Assembly (NCBI GenBank): GCA_000421065.1
Contig: ATWD01000001.1
Location: 4,084,001-4,148,000 of the forward strand
Direction of reading: 5' to 3'
Length of the DNA stretch: 64,000 nt
DNA from: Acidobacteriaceae bacterium TAA 166
GTDB taxonomy: Bacteria; Acidobacteriota; Terriglobia; Terriglobales; Acidobacteriaceae
Shown: one piece after another, positions 36,758-45,502 of the stretch
Layout: the number at the start of each line of letters is the position of its first letter
Numbering within the stretch: position 1 is the first letter of the stretch
Translations under genes and position numbers: made by a program
Notes under the pieces: model-generated
What the model saw: only the letters and a program-made list of their open reading frames with translations
The model's database searches: none
What the model was told of the DNA's origin: nothing

Positions 36758-37954
36758 TCAGCCCAGCTTGGGTCCGTCTCCTGGCTCGACCGGAGGTGGC
36801 TGGTGATGGAAGACGCCCGCATCCGGCTGATCGAGCGAAGGCACGGCGGGCTCGGGATTTGGGATGGGGTCCGCCAGGACGGACGTTGTCCGGGGCGAAG
36901 GTGGTTCCTCAAGATTCTCCGGTGTAAGCGGCGCTGGATAGATCGGGGTGATCGGATCGGTGGCGTAGAGGGTCTCGACGTGATGGGGGCGATCGTCCGT
37001 CTGTGGCGGTTGAGGAGCCGGAGGATAAGGATACGGCTCGCGCAGCGAGCCGGTCTCGGGTTCGAGCGAGATGGGGTTCTGGAGCACCAGGGACGTCTCG
37101 GCTCCTCTTTGCCAGAAGCGAAGGAAGAGCATCGCGAAGAGGCCGAGCTGGAAGACCAGGAACATGGGCCACACCTGCGATTGAGCAAGCATGTGCATGG
37201 CGGTTCGCGTGGTGAAGAAGACGATGGCGAGACCGAGGATGGAAAGCGCGACGAAGACCATCCACGCCCGAAACAGGTGCCTGCGCAGCAGGCGGAAGGC
37301 GGGAAGCAGCGTCTTGCGGACGCGGTGGTCCGGACGCCCGGAAAAGCGGGTGCGAGTTCCCAACTGGATCGTGTAGACCTCGACCAGATCGAAGTAGAGC
37401 CGCACGAGAGAGGCCGCCAGCAGAAGGATCAGGGCTGCCGCGATGGTGAGGACGAGCGATGTGCGGCCGACGAAGCGGTCGTCCACAAAGTCTGCCCAGC
37501 GTTGATAGAGCAGGTACAGCGGCCCTACGAGAATCACCTTGGCGAGGATGAAGGACAGGGTGATCCGCACGAACCTCCAGAAATGGAGGAGCCCCTGTTG
37601 CAGCAGCGTGCTCAGCTTCGCCTGGAAACGCGTGAGATAGCAGAAGAGCGTTCCCGGGACCAGAAGAAAGTACACCAGCAGAAACGCCAGCACCGAGCCA
37701 TGGCTGGCCATGGCGCTTCCCACGGCATTGCGATGGATGTTCTGCCCCACGCCGACGACCGTTCCAAGATCGAATCCCGAGGAGATCTGCTGCGCGGCGA
37801 GCGAATGATCGAGCAGGCCGGCAAAGCTTCGGTAGAGCGGGATGGTGAAGGCAAGCGCGAGGATCAGGCTGAAGAGATAGGTCCACAGAAACGCGGGAAG
37901 ACGGCGCAGCGTGATGCCGAGGCCGTGAAAGAAGATGCTGCGGGTCTGCGCCAT
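36758..37954 (-). CDS. Multi-helix membrane protein with Pro-rich cytosolic tail, unknown function
   Basis: A 398-residue protein; the start has GGAGAGG 6 nt upstream. About six hydrophobic segments occupy residues 15-285, such as FLWTYLFSLILALAFTIPLY, VLAFLLVYFLLVPGTLFCYL, TSLVLTIAAALILLLAASL and AWMVFVALSILGLAIVFF. From about 300 the tail is Pro-rich (PYPYPPAPQPPQ, PITPIYPAP) with no clear domain. Its stop abuts repeat copy E, so the last residues (VEPGDGPKLG) may be derived from it. I do not recognise a family, although the fold recalls membrane proteins of unknown function found in acidobacteria. The M1 peptidase is 56 nt upstream on the same strand and may share a transcript. Confidence 0.75.
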   Translation of the reverse strand: MAQTRSIFFHGLGITLRRLPAFLWTYLFSLILALAFTIPLYRSFAGLLDHSLAAQQISSGFDLGTVVGVGQNIHRNAVGSAMASHGSVLAFLLVYFLLVPGTLFCYLTRFQAKLSTLLQQGLLHFWRFVRITLSFILAKVILVGPLYLLYQRWADFVDDRFVGRTSLVLTIAAALILLLAASLVRLYFDLVEVYTIQLGTRTRFSGRPDHRVRKTLLPAFRLLRRHLFRAWMVFVALSILGLAIVFFTTRTAMHMLAQSQVWPMFLVFQLGLFAMLFLRFWQRGAETSLVLQNPISLEPETGSLREPYPYPPAPQPPQTDDRPHHVETLYATDPITPIYPAPLTPENLEEPPSPRTTSVLADPIPNPEPAVPSLDQPDAGVFHHQPPPVEPGDGPKLG

Positions 37955-38010
37955 GCTATGCCTCTCCTTGGGAAGCTGTGCCTGTAAGTCTCTTCATCGC
38001 AGTTAATCCC

Positions 38011-40167
38011 TCAAACCAGCCACGCCGCCAGCTGTGCCAGCATCTGTTCGAGACTCGCCCAGATGCCGGCGAGCTTGAGGGCGGGAGCGCGGTGCGCCCG
38101 GCTGGTGTCGCTGTTGTTGAACAGGTCGCGGTCAAGCGGAACGATGTGGTCGGGGTCGAGCTCTACCGAAAGAATCTTGGCCTTGCGTGTATAGGTGAAG
38201 CGTGTCCAGCGATCGGCTCCGTCCCAGTGCTCGCGCACGCGGCTGCCGTCGCTGAAGACGATCTCGGCGATGACGGGGAGAATGAAATCGCCCTTCCTGC
38301 GCAGGTTCACTGTAGAGAGATATTGCTTCGACGGCGAGTCGCTTTTGCTGGAAGCGTCGTCTACAGGTTCGGACGAGAAGCCATCCACGGCGTAGTCCAG
38401 AATCTGTGTGCCGTAGACGGCTTGGCGAAGGAAGGGACGCAGCGTGGTTGGCGTGTAGCTCTCGCCGGTCGCGGCCGGCAGAGGAGCGCAGGGAGCTTCC
38501 TCACCGTCGATCGGCCGGGCGAGTTGCGTGAAGTTGGTCGTGCTGGCGAGAGGATTGGAGGGCTCACTTGCCGGCGCTACAGGAGCGCACCGGGTTATCG
38601 GCGGGGCATGACCTTCAAGCGGCGCCGCCTTGCCTCGAGCCAGCGCAACCTCTTCGAGGGTGCGAAGAAAGTCTTCGGTGGTCGGATGGGTGAAGCGATA
38701 GCGCTGGAAGTAGGTCCGCATGGCCTCGTCCATCGTCGGCGTGCCGAGGATGCCCTCGAGGGTCGCCAGCAGCGTTGCCGACTTTCCGTAGGTGATATCC
38801 CCGTAGGAGTCGGCATCGCGAAACTTCCAGGCGAAACGGATGACGGGGTCGTAGTCCGGCCCCATCAGGTACGAGAGGCGTTGCATCGATCGGTCGCTCA
38901 CGTTGGCGTAGCGCTCTCGGACGAAGGAGGTCTTGTCCCCCAGCAGAGCGCCCGTTACCTTCACCTCGCTGTACGAGTTGATCCCCTCATCGAGCCATGC
39001 CTCCTCGAACTCGTTGGTCGCCACCATGCCGTACCAGTACTGATGGCCGAACTCGTGCTCGGTGGTGAGCTCGGGGATATTTAAGATCCCTGTCCAGGAG
39101 CCGTCTGCGGTGAACAGGGTGGGATACTCCATCCCCTCCATCTCGGAGCCCGGCTCTGGATCGATCACCGTGATCACCTTGTAGGGATAAGGCCCATAGC
39201 GGCGCTCGAACTCGCTCAAAGCTCCTCGAGTGATGTTCAGATAGCGGTCAGCGATATGGGGATGCGCGGCTAGCGAGAGCACGTGGATCTGCACCGGCCC
39301 CAGCGAGGAGAGATAGATGGCGTCGTGGGTGACGAAGTGCGGGCTGGCGGCGAAGGCGAAGTCGTGAATGTCCTCGCCGTAGAAGCTCAGCGTCTTGGTG
39401 CCGTCGTTGTTGGGCTGGATGCCGGTCGGAACTCCGCTGGCCCCGACGATGTAGCGCTTGGGAACGGTCAGGCGAACGTTATAGGTTCCGAAGTCGGAGA
39501 AGAACTCGGTGGTGGCGTGGTACTGATGGCAGTTCCAGGCTCCATGCCAGAAGACCCCGACCTTGGGGAACCACTGGCCTCCCATGAGGAAATCGCGCTT
39601 GTAGCCGTTGCGCGCGATCGAGAGTGGAAACCTGTCGTGGAAGGCGAGGTGGAAGGTGACCGAGTCGTTGGGAGCGAGCGGGCGCGGAAGCTTAATCTCG
39701 GCGACGGTGTGGTCCTGCTGATTGCCATCGTCGGGGGCGGTGAAGCGAAGTGTGCCGGTCAGGTCGCCGTAGCCGTCGGCGTCGATGTGCGAGACGGTGA
39801 TTCCGCCGATCTTTTCGTCCGGATAGTCGTCGCCCAGATTCTCGCGGACGCCTCCGCCGGCGCGATTCTCGGCGGTGAAGGTGGATTCGGGCCGGAAGGC
39901 GTTCAGGTAGAGATGAAACGGGAAGGTCGTGAGCGGCTGCCCGGTGAGGTTGCGGTAGGTCAGGGTCTCGGTCGCGTCCAGCGTCTTCTTGTCCGTGTCC
40001 AGGCGGGCATCGAGGGTGTAGGCGACAACCCGATCCGACATGGGCTTGCCGTTGGGAGAGTTGGTGGCGATAGAGAGCTGCGCGTGGAGCGCGTGAGCAT
40101 TTGGGAGAAGGAGAATAACGGCGAGCGGCGAGCGAAGGACAATGGAGAGAGAGAGTCGCGGAATCAT
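38011..40167 (-). CDS. Secreted M1-family aminopeptidase
   Basis: Zinc aminopeptidase, 718 residues from ATG 40167, which has GGAGG 6 nt upstream; a GTG/ATG further upstream is not supported. A signal peptide covers residues 1-28 (VILLLPNAHALHAQ). The active site is HEFGHQYWYG near residue 370, followed 19 residues later by Glu in EEAWLDEGINSY, the M1 HExxH-x18-E layout. Tyr-rich and Asn-rich segments in the N-domain (YLNAFRPES, HLAFHDRFPL) match M1 relatives that act outside the cytosol. The C-terminus beyond 600 is less conserved. It could be involved in peptide nutrient uptake. It is followed by the membrane protein gene 56 nt away. Confidence 0.92.
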   Translation of the reverse strand: MIPRLSLSIVLRSPLAVILLLPNAHALHAQLSIATNSPNGKPMSDRVVAYTLDARLDTDKKTLDATETLTYRNLTGQPLTTFPFHLYLNAFRPESTFTAENRAGGGVRENLGDDYPDEKIGGITVSHIDADGYGDLTGTLRFTAPDDGNQQDHTVAEIKLPRPLAPNDSVTFHLAFHDRFPLSIARNGYKRDFLMGGQWFPKVGVFWHGAWNCHQYHATTEFFSDFGTYNVRLTVPKRYIVGASGVPTGIQPNNDGTKTLSFYGEDIHDFAFAASPHFVTHDAIYLSSLGPVQIHVLSLAAHPHIADRYLNITRGALSEFERRYGPYPYKVITVIDPEPGSEMEGMEYPTLFTADGSWTGILNIPELTTEHEFGHQYWYGMVATNEFEEAWLDEGINSYSEVKVTGALLGDKTSFVRERYANVSDRSMQRLSYLMGPDYDPVIRFAWKFRDADSYGDITYGKSATLLATLEGILGTPTMDEAMRTYFQRYRFTHPTTEDFLRTLEEVALARGKAAPLEGHAPPITRCAPVAPASEPSNPLASTTNFTQLARPIDGEEAPCAPLPAATGESYTPTTLRPFLRQAVYGTQILDYAVDGFSSEPVDDASSKSDSPSKQYLSTVNLRRKGDFILPVIAEIVFSDGSRVREHWDGADRWTRFTYTRKAKILSVELDPDHIVPLDRDLFNNSDTSRAHRAPALKLAGIWASLEQMLAQLAAWLV

Positions 40168-40248
40168 TAGTTTCCTCCGTTGGCTGCCGGTAGATTTTCC
40201 AGTGCTTTCAATACGATGCGAAAACTGAACTTGGGGTGGCGTGGTCAT

Positions 40249-40896
40249 CTAGGATCGATTGTCGTCGCGCTGCCAGAGCTCTGTCGTGAGGATACCGCCC
40301 AGCAGGAGCCTCTGCTCGGTCCGTCGAAGACCGGCGGCTTCGAGAGCCGCTGCATGATCGGGCAGGCGAGTTGTCTCGAGACCGGTAAGAATGCGGAAGG
40401 CGAGATAGAGGGCACGAACCAGGGCTCGCGCAGGCCAGCGGAGGGCTCCGTCCGGAATGCGAAAGTCCGAGACCAGCCAACGCGCGCCGGGGGTGAGGTG
40501 CGGAGCGAGTCGGGTAACGAGTCTGTCTACCTCGCCTTGGTTGAGGCAGTCGAGGAAGAAGTGCGTCACGACGAGATCGTAGAACTCTCCCGCAGCGGGC
40601 GACCATGTAACAGCATTGGCCTGCTCGGTCCGGAGCCGGTCGGAATATCGCGAACAGCGTTGGCGCAACAGCCGCAGCATCTCCGCGCTGATGTCGATGG
40701 CAGTAGTCGTGAGCGAGGAATTCTCGTTGAGCATCTCCGCGATGAAACGGCCGTCTCCGTCGCCCAGGATCAGGGCATGGCGAGCCGGGAGCAGATGCGG
40801 AAGAAAGCACAGCCGCGTGCGCTCGAGTGTGTGACCCAGCGTAAGGTACTCGAGCGTCCGGTAGGGTCTGGCGATGCGGTCAAAGCTGGCGCTCAT
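40249..40896 (-). CDS. Class I SAM-dependent methyltransferase
   Basis: A 215-residue methyltransferase translated from ATG 40896, which overlaps the previous stop by 4 nt (ATGA). The SAM-binding motif I is ILGDGDGRFIAEML near residue 45, motif post-I TTAIDISAEML, and motif II DLVVTHFFLDCL. Substrate-binding part ARALYLAFRILTGLET is hydrophobic and may touch lipids. Translational coupling to the UbiA-like gene suggests that the two modify the same isoprenoid or quinone-like compound; this is inference. Similar short methyltransferases of this kind are common in acidobacteria. Confidence 0.82.
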   Translation of the reverse strand: MSASFDRIARPYRTLEYLTLGHTLERTRLCFLPHLLPARHALILGDGDGRFIAEMLNENSSLTTTAIDISAEMLRLLRQRCSRYSDRLRTEQANAVTWSPAAGEFYDLVVTHFFLDCLNQGEVDRLVTRLAPHLTPGARWLVSDFRIPDGALRWPARALVRALYLAFRILTGLETTRLPDHAAALEAAGLRRTEQRLLLGGILTTELWQRDDNRS

Positions 40897-41714
40897 AGAA
40901 AGGGCACCAGCGCCAGCGGGGTGAGCAGGACAAGATCGGCCGCCGCGCGCAGGAACAGCACACCTAGGCGTGGGCGATTGAGGTGCAGAAGCCCTAAAGC
41001 CGCGGTCGAAGCTGCGACCGCTCCATAGAGAGACCACGGGACACGATGGTCGAGACAGGCCAGAGCCGCGCTAAGCAGGAAGATCGCCGCGGCAAGGCCG
41101 TTCAGGTGCGCGAGCGCCGTTGCCGTGACCGGATGCGGCGTCTGGGCCGAGCCTCCCGGATGCTCCCAGGCATAGATGAAGAGGCAGTTGAGGCTGCAGA
41201 GCGCCGCCAGCAGGAGAGCCGGGGCAAGCAGCACAAGCCGCAGTCCGGGCTCCCTCGAGACGGTGGGGATGAAGGTTGCGGCGGCGAAGCAGATCCCGAC
41301 GGCGATCTCCTTGGGCAGACGGTGCGCGCTGCGGGTTGCGTGAATGATGACGAAGTACCCGAAGACCAGGCCGCCCAGAATCAGGTAAAGCCGGATGGCC
41401 CTCTCGGGAATGCGAGGCAACAACGTCGCCAGCAGCACTGAGCAGACTGTGATGCCTGCCATAAACGAGGGCCGGTGTCGTTGGTGAAAATAGTGCCGCG
41501 CCTCAAGAGCGTCCGCGCCTGCGCCCTGCACGTCCAGCAGGCGGTCGGCGGCGTAGAACGTCCACACCGCTGCCGCCATCGCGGCCAGGGAGGAGGCGCG
41601 AAGGCTCACGTGATGGGCGCGTGCGATGAACCAGGTCCACACAGTGGCGACGGTGGGGGCGTCGAACGAGAGCAGATGCCAGAGGATCAGAGGAGATTTC
41701 GTCTTGCCGGCCAC
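40893..41714 (-). CDS. UbiA-like membrane prenyltransferase candidate
   Basis: A polytopic membrane protein of 273 residues with about eight hydrophobic helices; GTG start without a clear SD. It has FYAADRLLDVQG near residue 53, which resembles the aspartate-rich N/DxxxD prenyl-diphosphate site of UbiA enzymes, and KEIAVGICFAAATFIP in a place where UbiA has its second motif. The usual second DxxxD is not obvious, so this may be a degenerate or divergent member. It is translationally coupled to a methyltransferase, a common pair in quinone or isoprenoid modification. The alternative is a membrane protein of unknown class. Confidence 0.6.
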   Translation of the reverse strand: MAGKTKSPLILWHLLSFDAPTVATVWTWFIARAHHVSLRASSLAAMAAAVWTFYAADRLLDVQGAGADALEARHYFHQRHRPSFMAGITVCSVLLATLLPRIPERAIRLYLILGGLVFGYFVIIHATRSAHRLPKEIAVGICFAAATFIPTVSREPGLRLVLLAPALLLAALCSLNCLFIYAWEHPGGSAQTPHPVTATALAHLNGLAAAIFLLSAALACLDHRVPWSLYGAVAASTAALGLLHLNRPRLGVLFLRAAADLVLLTPLALVPFL

Positions 41715-41749
41715 AGTTTGATTTTAGGAGACCGCGGGCCTGGCGAAGG

Positions 41750-41803
41750 CCTGCCGACCGCCCCACGCGTAATGGGCCCGCGTGGCAGCGCTGCTCTTTA
41801 CCC
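41750..41803. repeat. Palindromic repeat end fragment, copy F
   Basis: Right-end fragment with GACCGCCCCACGCG, AATGGGCCCGCGTGG and the end GGCAGCGCTGCTCTTTACCC. The CCACGCG...CGCGTGG bases form a stem of 7 bp. It lies between two minus-strand genes and could end the GH57 transcript. Confidence 0.7.
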
Positions 41804-41814
41804 AGACAATAGGG

Positions 41815-43641
41815 TTAGGCACCGACTATCGGAGCTTCGGCCTCTGCCGAGACGGCAGGCTCAGCCAGGTGCGGACGAAGAGAGTGCTTCTCCTGTTTGG
41901 CACCTTTAGCCCACAGGGCGGGATCGATATCCGGGAAGACGTTATCGCGGCGCTCGATCTCGGCGAGGCGGGTCGTTTGAGCCTCGGTCAGCTCGCCGGT
42001 TGCCTCAAACGCCTCCCAGATGGCCTTGACCTCGTTGAACTGCTCGTTGTGTGTACTGAAGCGGGCCTCGGCGTAGTCGCGGGCAGCGCCCGTCGTGATC
42101 AGGAACTGCCAGTCGGAGGACTCCAGCAGCAGAAGCTCGCGGCACAGCTGGCGTACGATGCGCCCGCCCAACTCCGAGTCCCGCCACTTGCCCTCGGTCG
42201 CTACCTCACGGGTAAACAGCTCCGCCGGATAGATGTGGGTGTAGGTCCAGCTGGTGTCCGGATTCATCCACACCTCGTTGCCGCCGCCCGCGCCCCACGA
42301 GCCCTCCGGCATGGCGATGAATCCCGCCCGCGGATACCGGTCCAGGTACTCGGAGCCCGAGATCAGCTCGATGCCAGTGTCGTAGTCGTGCAGGATGCGC
42401 GCAATCGCTTCCAGCCACAGCGTTCCCTCGAACCACCAGTGGCCGAAAAGCTCCGCGTCGAAGGGAGCGCACAGAACCGGCGGGATCGAGTCGTTGAAGC
42501 CCGACTTTAGTGCCTCGTAGACCAGGTGCACGAAGTGCGAGGCGTGCGACTTCACGCGCTCGGCCGCCTCCTGTGGATAGTAGGGCTGTTTGTCGCCCAT
42601 ATCCACACGCGGTCCGGTCACGCGCCAGTAGCGGTGTCCGCCCGGCCAGCGCTTCTTGTGGAAGTCCAGATAGACCCCGTCGCCCGGGTAGCCCGAGTCT
42701 CCCGACCACACCTGAATGCCGGTGCGGGGATCGCGCGGAAAGATCGTCGTCGCGTAGCGCTTATCGTATGGTCCGTCGACGTAGTAAGGCTGATAGAGTG
42801 ACCGGTGGTCTTCATGGGTCATCGCGATGGTCAGCTCGTCGATCGGCACCTTTCCGTTTAGCAGCTCGTAGGGCGAGGGCACGCGATGGCCCTGCTCTAC
42901 CAGGTGGGTATCGACGAAGAAGTACTCGATATCACTCTCCGAGAGCGCCTGCTCGACACCGATGCGGTCGAATCCCTCGGGCGTGGGCGAGCCATCGGCC
43001 GGAGCCACCGGATAGTTCCAAAACCCAGCCGGGCGATACCCGCACTCCGGGGCCCAGATCCCGCGCGGATGCCGTCCCATGTGGCGCTTGTGCGTCTTCA
43101 CGGCGGTGCGGATCTGCGCCCGAACGCTCTCGTCGGTTCCCAGCAGGGGCATGTAGCCGTGGGTCGCGCCGCAGGTGATCACCTCGATCAGGCCGATATC
43201 GTTGAAGTGCCGGAAGCCGGCGACGATGTTGCCGCCGAGCGCGCGGAAGTCGTCGAACGCCTGCTGAAAGAAGCGGTGCCAGAACCGAGCCGTCTCGGCC
43301 AGATGGGTCTCCCCGGACTGAATGAAGAAGGCCTCGTCCTCGCGCGCGGCGACGATCTTGCGGGTTAGGTAGTTGGGGAACTCGGCGATGAAGACCGGAT
43401 GGGTCAGCTGCTCCAGAAGGATGGGCGAGAGGTTCAGATTGCACTGAAAGCGAATCTTATCGCGCTCAAGGTTGCGGAGTGCCCGCAGCAGGGGAAGGTA
43501 GGTCTCGGCCGCGGCCTCGTGGAGCCACTCCATGCCATGCGGCCACGTGCCGTGATTGACGACATAAGGCAGATGAGCATGCAGGGTGAAGGTCAGATAG
43601 CCTTTCGGCCGCTTTTCGGACGGGTTCGATGCCTGCGTCAA
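41815..43641 (-). CDS. Glycoside hydrolase family 57 (glucan branching enzyme-like)
   Basis: Probable 1,4-alpha-glucan branching enzyme or amylopullulanase-type GH57 enzyme for glycogen metabolism, 608 residues. A TTG start has GAGGT 8 nt upstream. GH57 motif 1 is LHAHLPYV (residues 20-27), motif 3 GIWAPECGY has the nucleophile Glu199, and motif 4 CAPFDAELFGHWW has the acid Asp. The C-terminal region shows the DUF1957-like pattern of long branching enzymes. No other glycogen gene is adjacent. The GH57 call is firm; branching enzyme versus other GH57 activity is likely but not certain. Confidence 0.9.
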   Translation of the reverse strand: MTQASNPSEKRPKGYLTFTLHAHLPYVVNHGTWPHGMEWLHEAAAETYLPLLRALRNLERDKIRFQCNLNLSPILLEQLTHPVFIAEFPNYLTRKIVAAREDEAFFIQSGETHLAETARFWHRFFQQAFDDFRALGGNIVAGFRHFNDIGLIEVITCGATHGYMPLLGTDESVRAQIRTAVKTHKRHMGRHPRGIWAPECGYRPAGFWNYPVAPADGSPTPEGFDRIGVEQALSESDIEYFFVDTHLVEQGHRVPSPYELLNGKVPIDELTIAMTHEDHRSLYQPYYVDGPYDKRYATTIFPRDPRTGIQVWSGDSGYPGDGVYLDFHKKRWPGGHRYWRVTGPRVDMGDKQPYYPQEAAERVKSHASHFVHLVYEALKSGFNDSIPPVLCAPFDAELFGHWWFEGTLWLEAIARILHDYDTGIELISGSEYLDRYPRAGFIAMPEGSWGAGGGNEVWMNPDTSWTYTHIYPAELFTREVATEGKWRDSELGGRIVRQLCRELLLLESSDWQFLITTGAARDYAEARFSTHNEQFNEVKAIWEAFEATGELTEAQTTRLAEIERRDNVFPDIDPALWAKGAKQEKHSLRPHLAEPAVSAEAEAPIVGA

Positions 43642-43744
43642 GACAAATACCTCGTGTCGTTCTACCGCGGGTTAAGTTACCTCGTTTCGCTTGGATGCGA
43701 CGGATCGAGAGGAAGTCCGAGTCTACACCAGGGCGACTGACGAG

Positions 43745-43790
43745 GGGTAAAAAAGCGGGCCTCTTTGGATCACTGGAGAGAGGCCCGCTT
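43745..43790 (-). terminator. Rho-independent terminator after the BON lipoprotein gene
   Basis: On the minus strand AAGCGGGCCTCT (43790-43779) pairs with AGAGGCCCGCTT (43764-43753), a perfect 12-bp stem, followed by TTTTACCCC. Confidence 0.85.
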
Positions 43791-43827
43791 GCGTATGTCG
43801 TTTTGGATGCGGAAAGTACTCGTTAGG

Positions 43828-45003
43828 TTACTGTTGTTGTGGCGAGGGTTGGTCCGAAGGTGGAGGATTCATGGGCCGGCGGCGCGGCCTGCCGCCATTG
43901 TTATTGTTATTTAAATTATCTCCTGCGTTCGTGTGGGTGCTCAGTGTATCCGAGGTCGAGACCCGGACGGTGAGCGTGTTGGTGAGCGAGAAGTTTACCA
44001 GGCTCTCGGAGGGGATCTGGACCTGCTGGCCGCGAGTCACGGTGTTGGCTCCCGCTCCCACGCCGGCTCCAGCGGCCGAACCAATCGCCGCGCCCTTGCC
44101 TCCGCCGAAGATGCCGCCCAGGATCGCTCCTACCGCCGCGCCTCCGCCAACCTTCTCGATGGTGTTCTTGCCCCTTCCCTTGCCCTGCACGGTGTAAGGC
44201 TGGGTTGCAACGGCCAGCGAGTCGCCGTGTCGGTTCAGGCTGACCAGCTCAACCGTCAACAAAGAGTTGCCCTTGAAGTGAGCCGCTTCCTGCACAGCGG
44301 AGACGCGGCCCGAGACCGGTGTGCCCTGGCGGATCGCCACCAGGCCGTCGGCCATGATGTCGGTGGCGACGGTGCCCGAGAAGCTCTGACCCTCCTGCGT
44401 CGTGGCGCTATCGAGCGTCTGCGTGATGCGGACCGGAATCGTCGTGCCGGAGGGAACGGTGACCGTCTTGAAAGTCGGCGGCGGAGGAGGCGCCGGCGTG
44501 GGAGCTGGGGCGGGCGCCGGCGGGGGAGGGGTCGGAGGCGTGTTCTGCGCCATCTGCGGCCGCTCGACCGGGGCTGGGGTGGGACGGATCTTCTCGGGCT
44601 TGGTCTTCTTCGGCTTCGGCTCCGGCTCGTGTTTGACCGGAGGAGGGGGTAGAGGCGTCATCGCCGCGGAAGCCGGAGGCGGGGGAGCCTGGACCGTGAG
44701 ATTGTTGACCACAGTCTTGATGCCGCTCACCTGGGCCGCATCGGCCGCGGCCAGCGAACGAGCGGCCTCGTTGGTTACCGTGCCGTTCAGGGTCACGATC
44801 CCCTTCTCGACGGCTGCCTGAATCGATTCCTGGGAGAGGGCGCCGTCGCCGGAGAGACGGCTCTGGACCGCCGTGGTCAGGCTGGCGTCATCGACGGGGG
44901 CAGCCGGGGGTGCGCTCTTGCAGCCTGCCAGTCCAAGGCCGAGCGCAAGGGTCGTTGTCGTAACAAAATTGCGTGCGGGGAAGACCATCGTGCGTATTTT
45001 CAT
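43828..45003 (-). CDS. BON-domain lipoprotein with Pro-rich linker and Gly-zipper C-domain
   Basis: Start 45003 (MKIRTM) opens a lipoprotein signal with LGLGLAGC lipobox, Cys near residue 28. A BON domain follows at about 40-105 (LTTAVQSRLSGDGAL, GIVTLNGTVTNEAA, VVNNLTV), a fold associated with envelope or phospholipid interaction. Then comes a Pro/Lys-rich linker of about 70 residues (PPPPASAAM, KPKKTKPEK), a beta-rich part with TVPSGTTIPVRITQTLDS and a Gly-zipper (GGGAAVGAILGGIFGG, GSAAGAGVGAGA) near residues 290-325. The tail is Asn/Pro/Gln-rich. Such a mix suggests an envelope-spanning or surface lipoprotein. Family role unknown. Confidence 0.8.
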   Translation of the reverse strand: MKIRTMVFPARNFVTTTTLALGLGLAGCKSAPPAAPVDDASLTTAVQSRLSGDGALSQESIQAAVEKGIVTLNGTVTNEAARSLAAADAAQVSGIKTVVNNLTVQAPPPPASAAMTPLPPPPVKHEPEPKPKKTKPEKIRPTPAPVERPQMAQNTPPTPPPPAPAPAPTPAPPPPPTFKTVTVPSGTTIPVRITQTLDSATTQEGQSFSGTVATDIMADGLVAIRQGTPVSGRVSAVQEAAHFKGNSLLTVELVSLNRHGDSLAVATQPYTVQGKGRGKNTIEKVGGGAAVGAILGGIFGGGKGAAIGSAAGAGVGAGANTVTRGQQVQIPSESLVNFSLTNTLTVRVSTSDTLSTHTNAGDNLNNNNNGGRPRRRPMNPPPSDQPSPQQQ

Positions 45004-45145
45004 GGTGTCAATCTCTTTCGTACAAGGAAACACGGAACTTGCAAAGATGACTCGAGCTCCCGAAACAAAGCCTGACCCTTGTGATCGGAAGGCACAAGTC
45101 GTTTATTGTTTGACCTGCTATGGACATGCACTCTCTACCGTCAAA

Positions 45146-45187
45146 ATCAACTCATCCTGATCAACTCATCCTGATCAACTCATCCTG
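45146..45187. repeat. Three tandem 14-nt repeats
   Basis: ATCAACTCATCCTG occurs three times head to tail at 45146-45159, 45160-45173 and 45174-45187. The identical units suggest slippage or an assembly effect close to the adapter-like sequence. Confidence 0.9.
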
Positions 45188-45209
45188 AGAGGATGCATCT
45201 GAAAGATAA

Positions 45210-45225
45210 GACGCTCTTCCGATCT
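45210..45225. other. Sequence identical to an Illumina adapter end (possible assembly artefact)
   Basis: GACGCTCTTCCGATCT equals the last 16 bases of the TruSeq universal adapter; read on the minus strand it is AGATCGGAAGAGCGTC, the first 16 bases of read-through adapter. A chance match of 16 bases in 64 kb is very unlikely. The next adapter bases are absent, so the match stops at 16. Confidence 0.7.
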
Positions 45226-45502
45226 TCTCGGGCAGCATCTTAATGGATACGAGCGGGAGTTTCGCGGACAGGGCGCAACCCCGAGGCTTCGAATGGGCAT
45301 CCACACCTGAAGATACCCCGGCGGAGGAGAGAAGGATACCGCCTTCTTTTCATTGGGGGGCTTCGAACCGGAGGCGGCTATCCTGGTATAGGATCGCCAA
45401 ACCATTCAACTTCGAAGAGATCTTGATTTATAACTGGCGATGAGCCCCCGGTGGTTCCGCATCCGGCAGAGATCGACAGATCAGGAAAGAGGAGAGACAA
45501 AA

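Larger units (their letters stand above)
45004..45502. other. Intergenic region before the YtxH gene
   Basis: A 499-nt stretch between divergent genes. It contains a 14-nt tandem repeat (45146-45187), a CATCCT/AGGATG hairpin (45181-45195) and an Illumina-adapter-like run (45210-45225). Short frames cross this area but none looks real, and their continuity is unreliable if the adapter match is an assembly fault. Confidence 0.4.

Noticed and set aside
36707..37987. 426-codon plus-strand frame over the membrane protein gene
   Set aside because: Antisense to a gene with good SD and clear membrane helices; its own product is charged low complexity.
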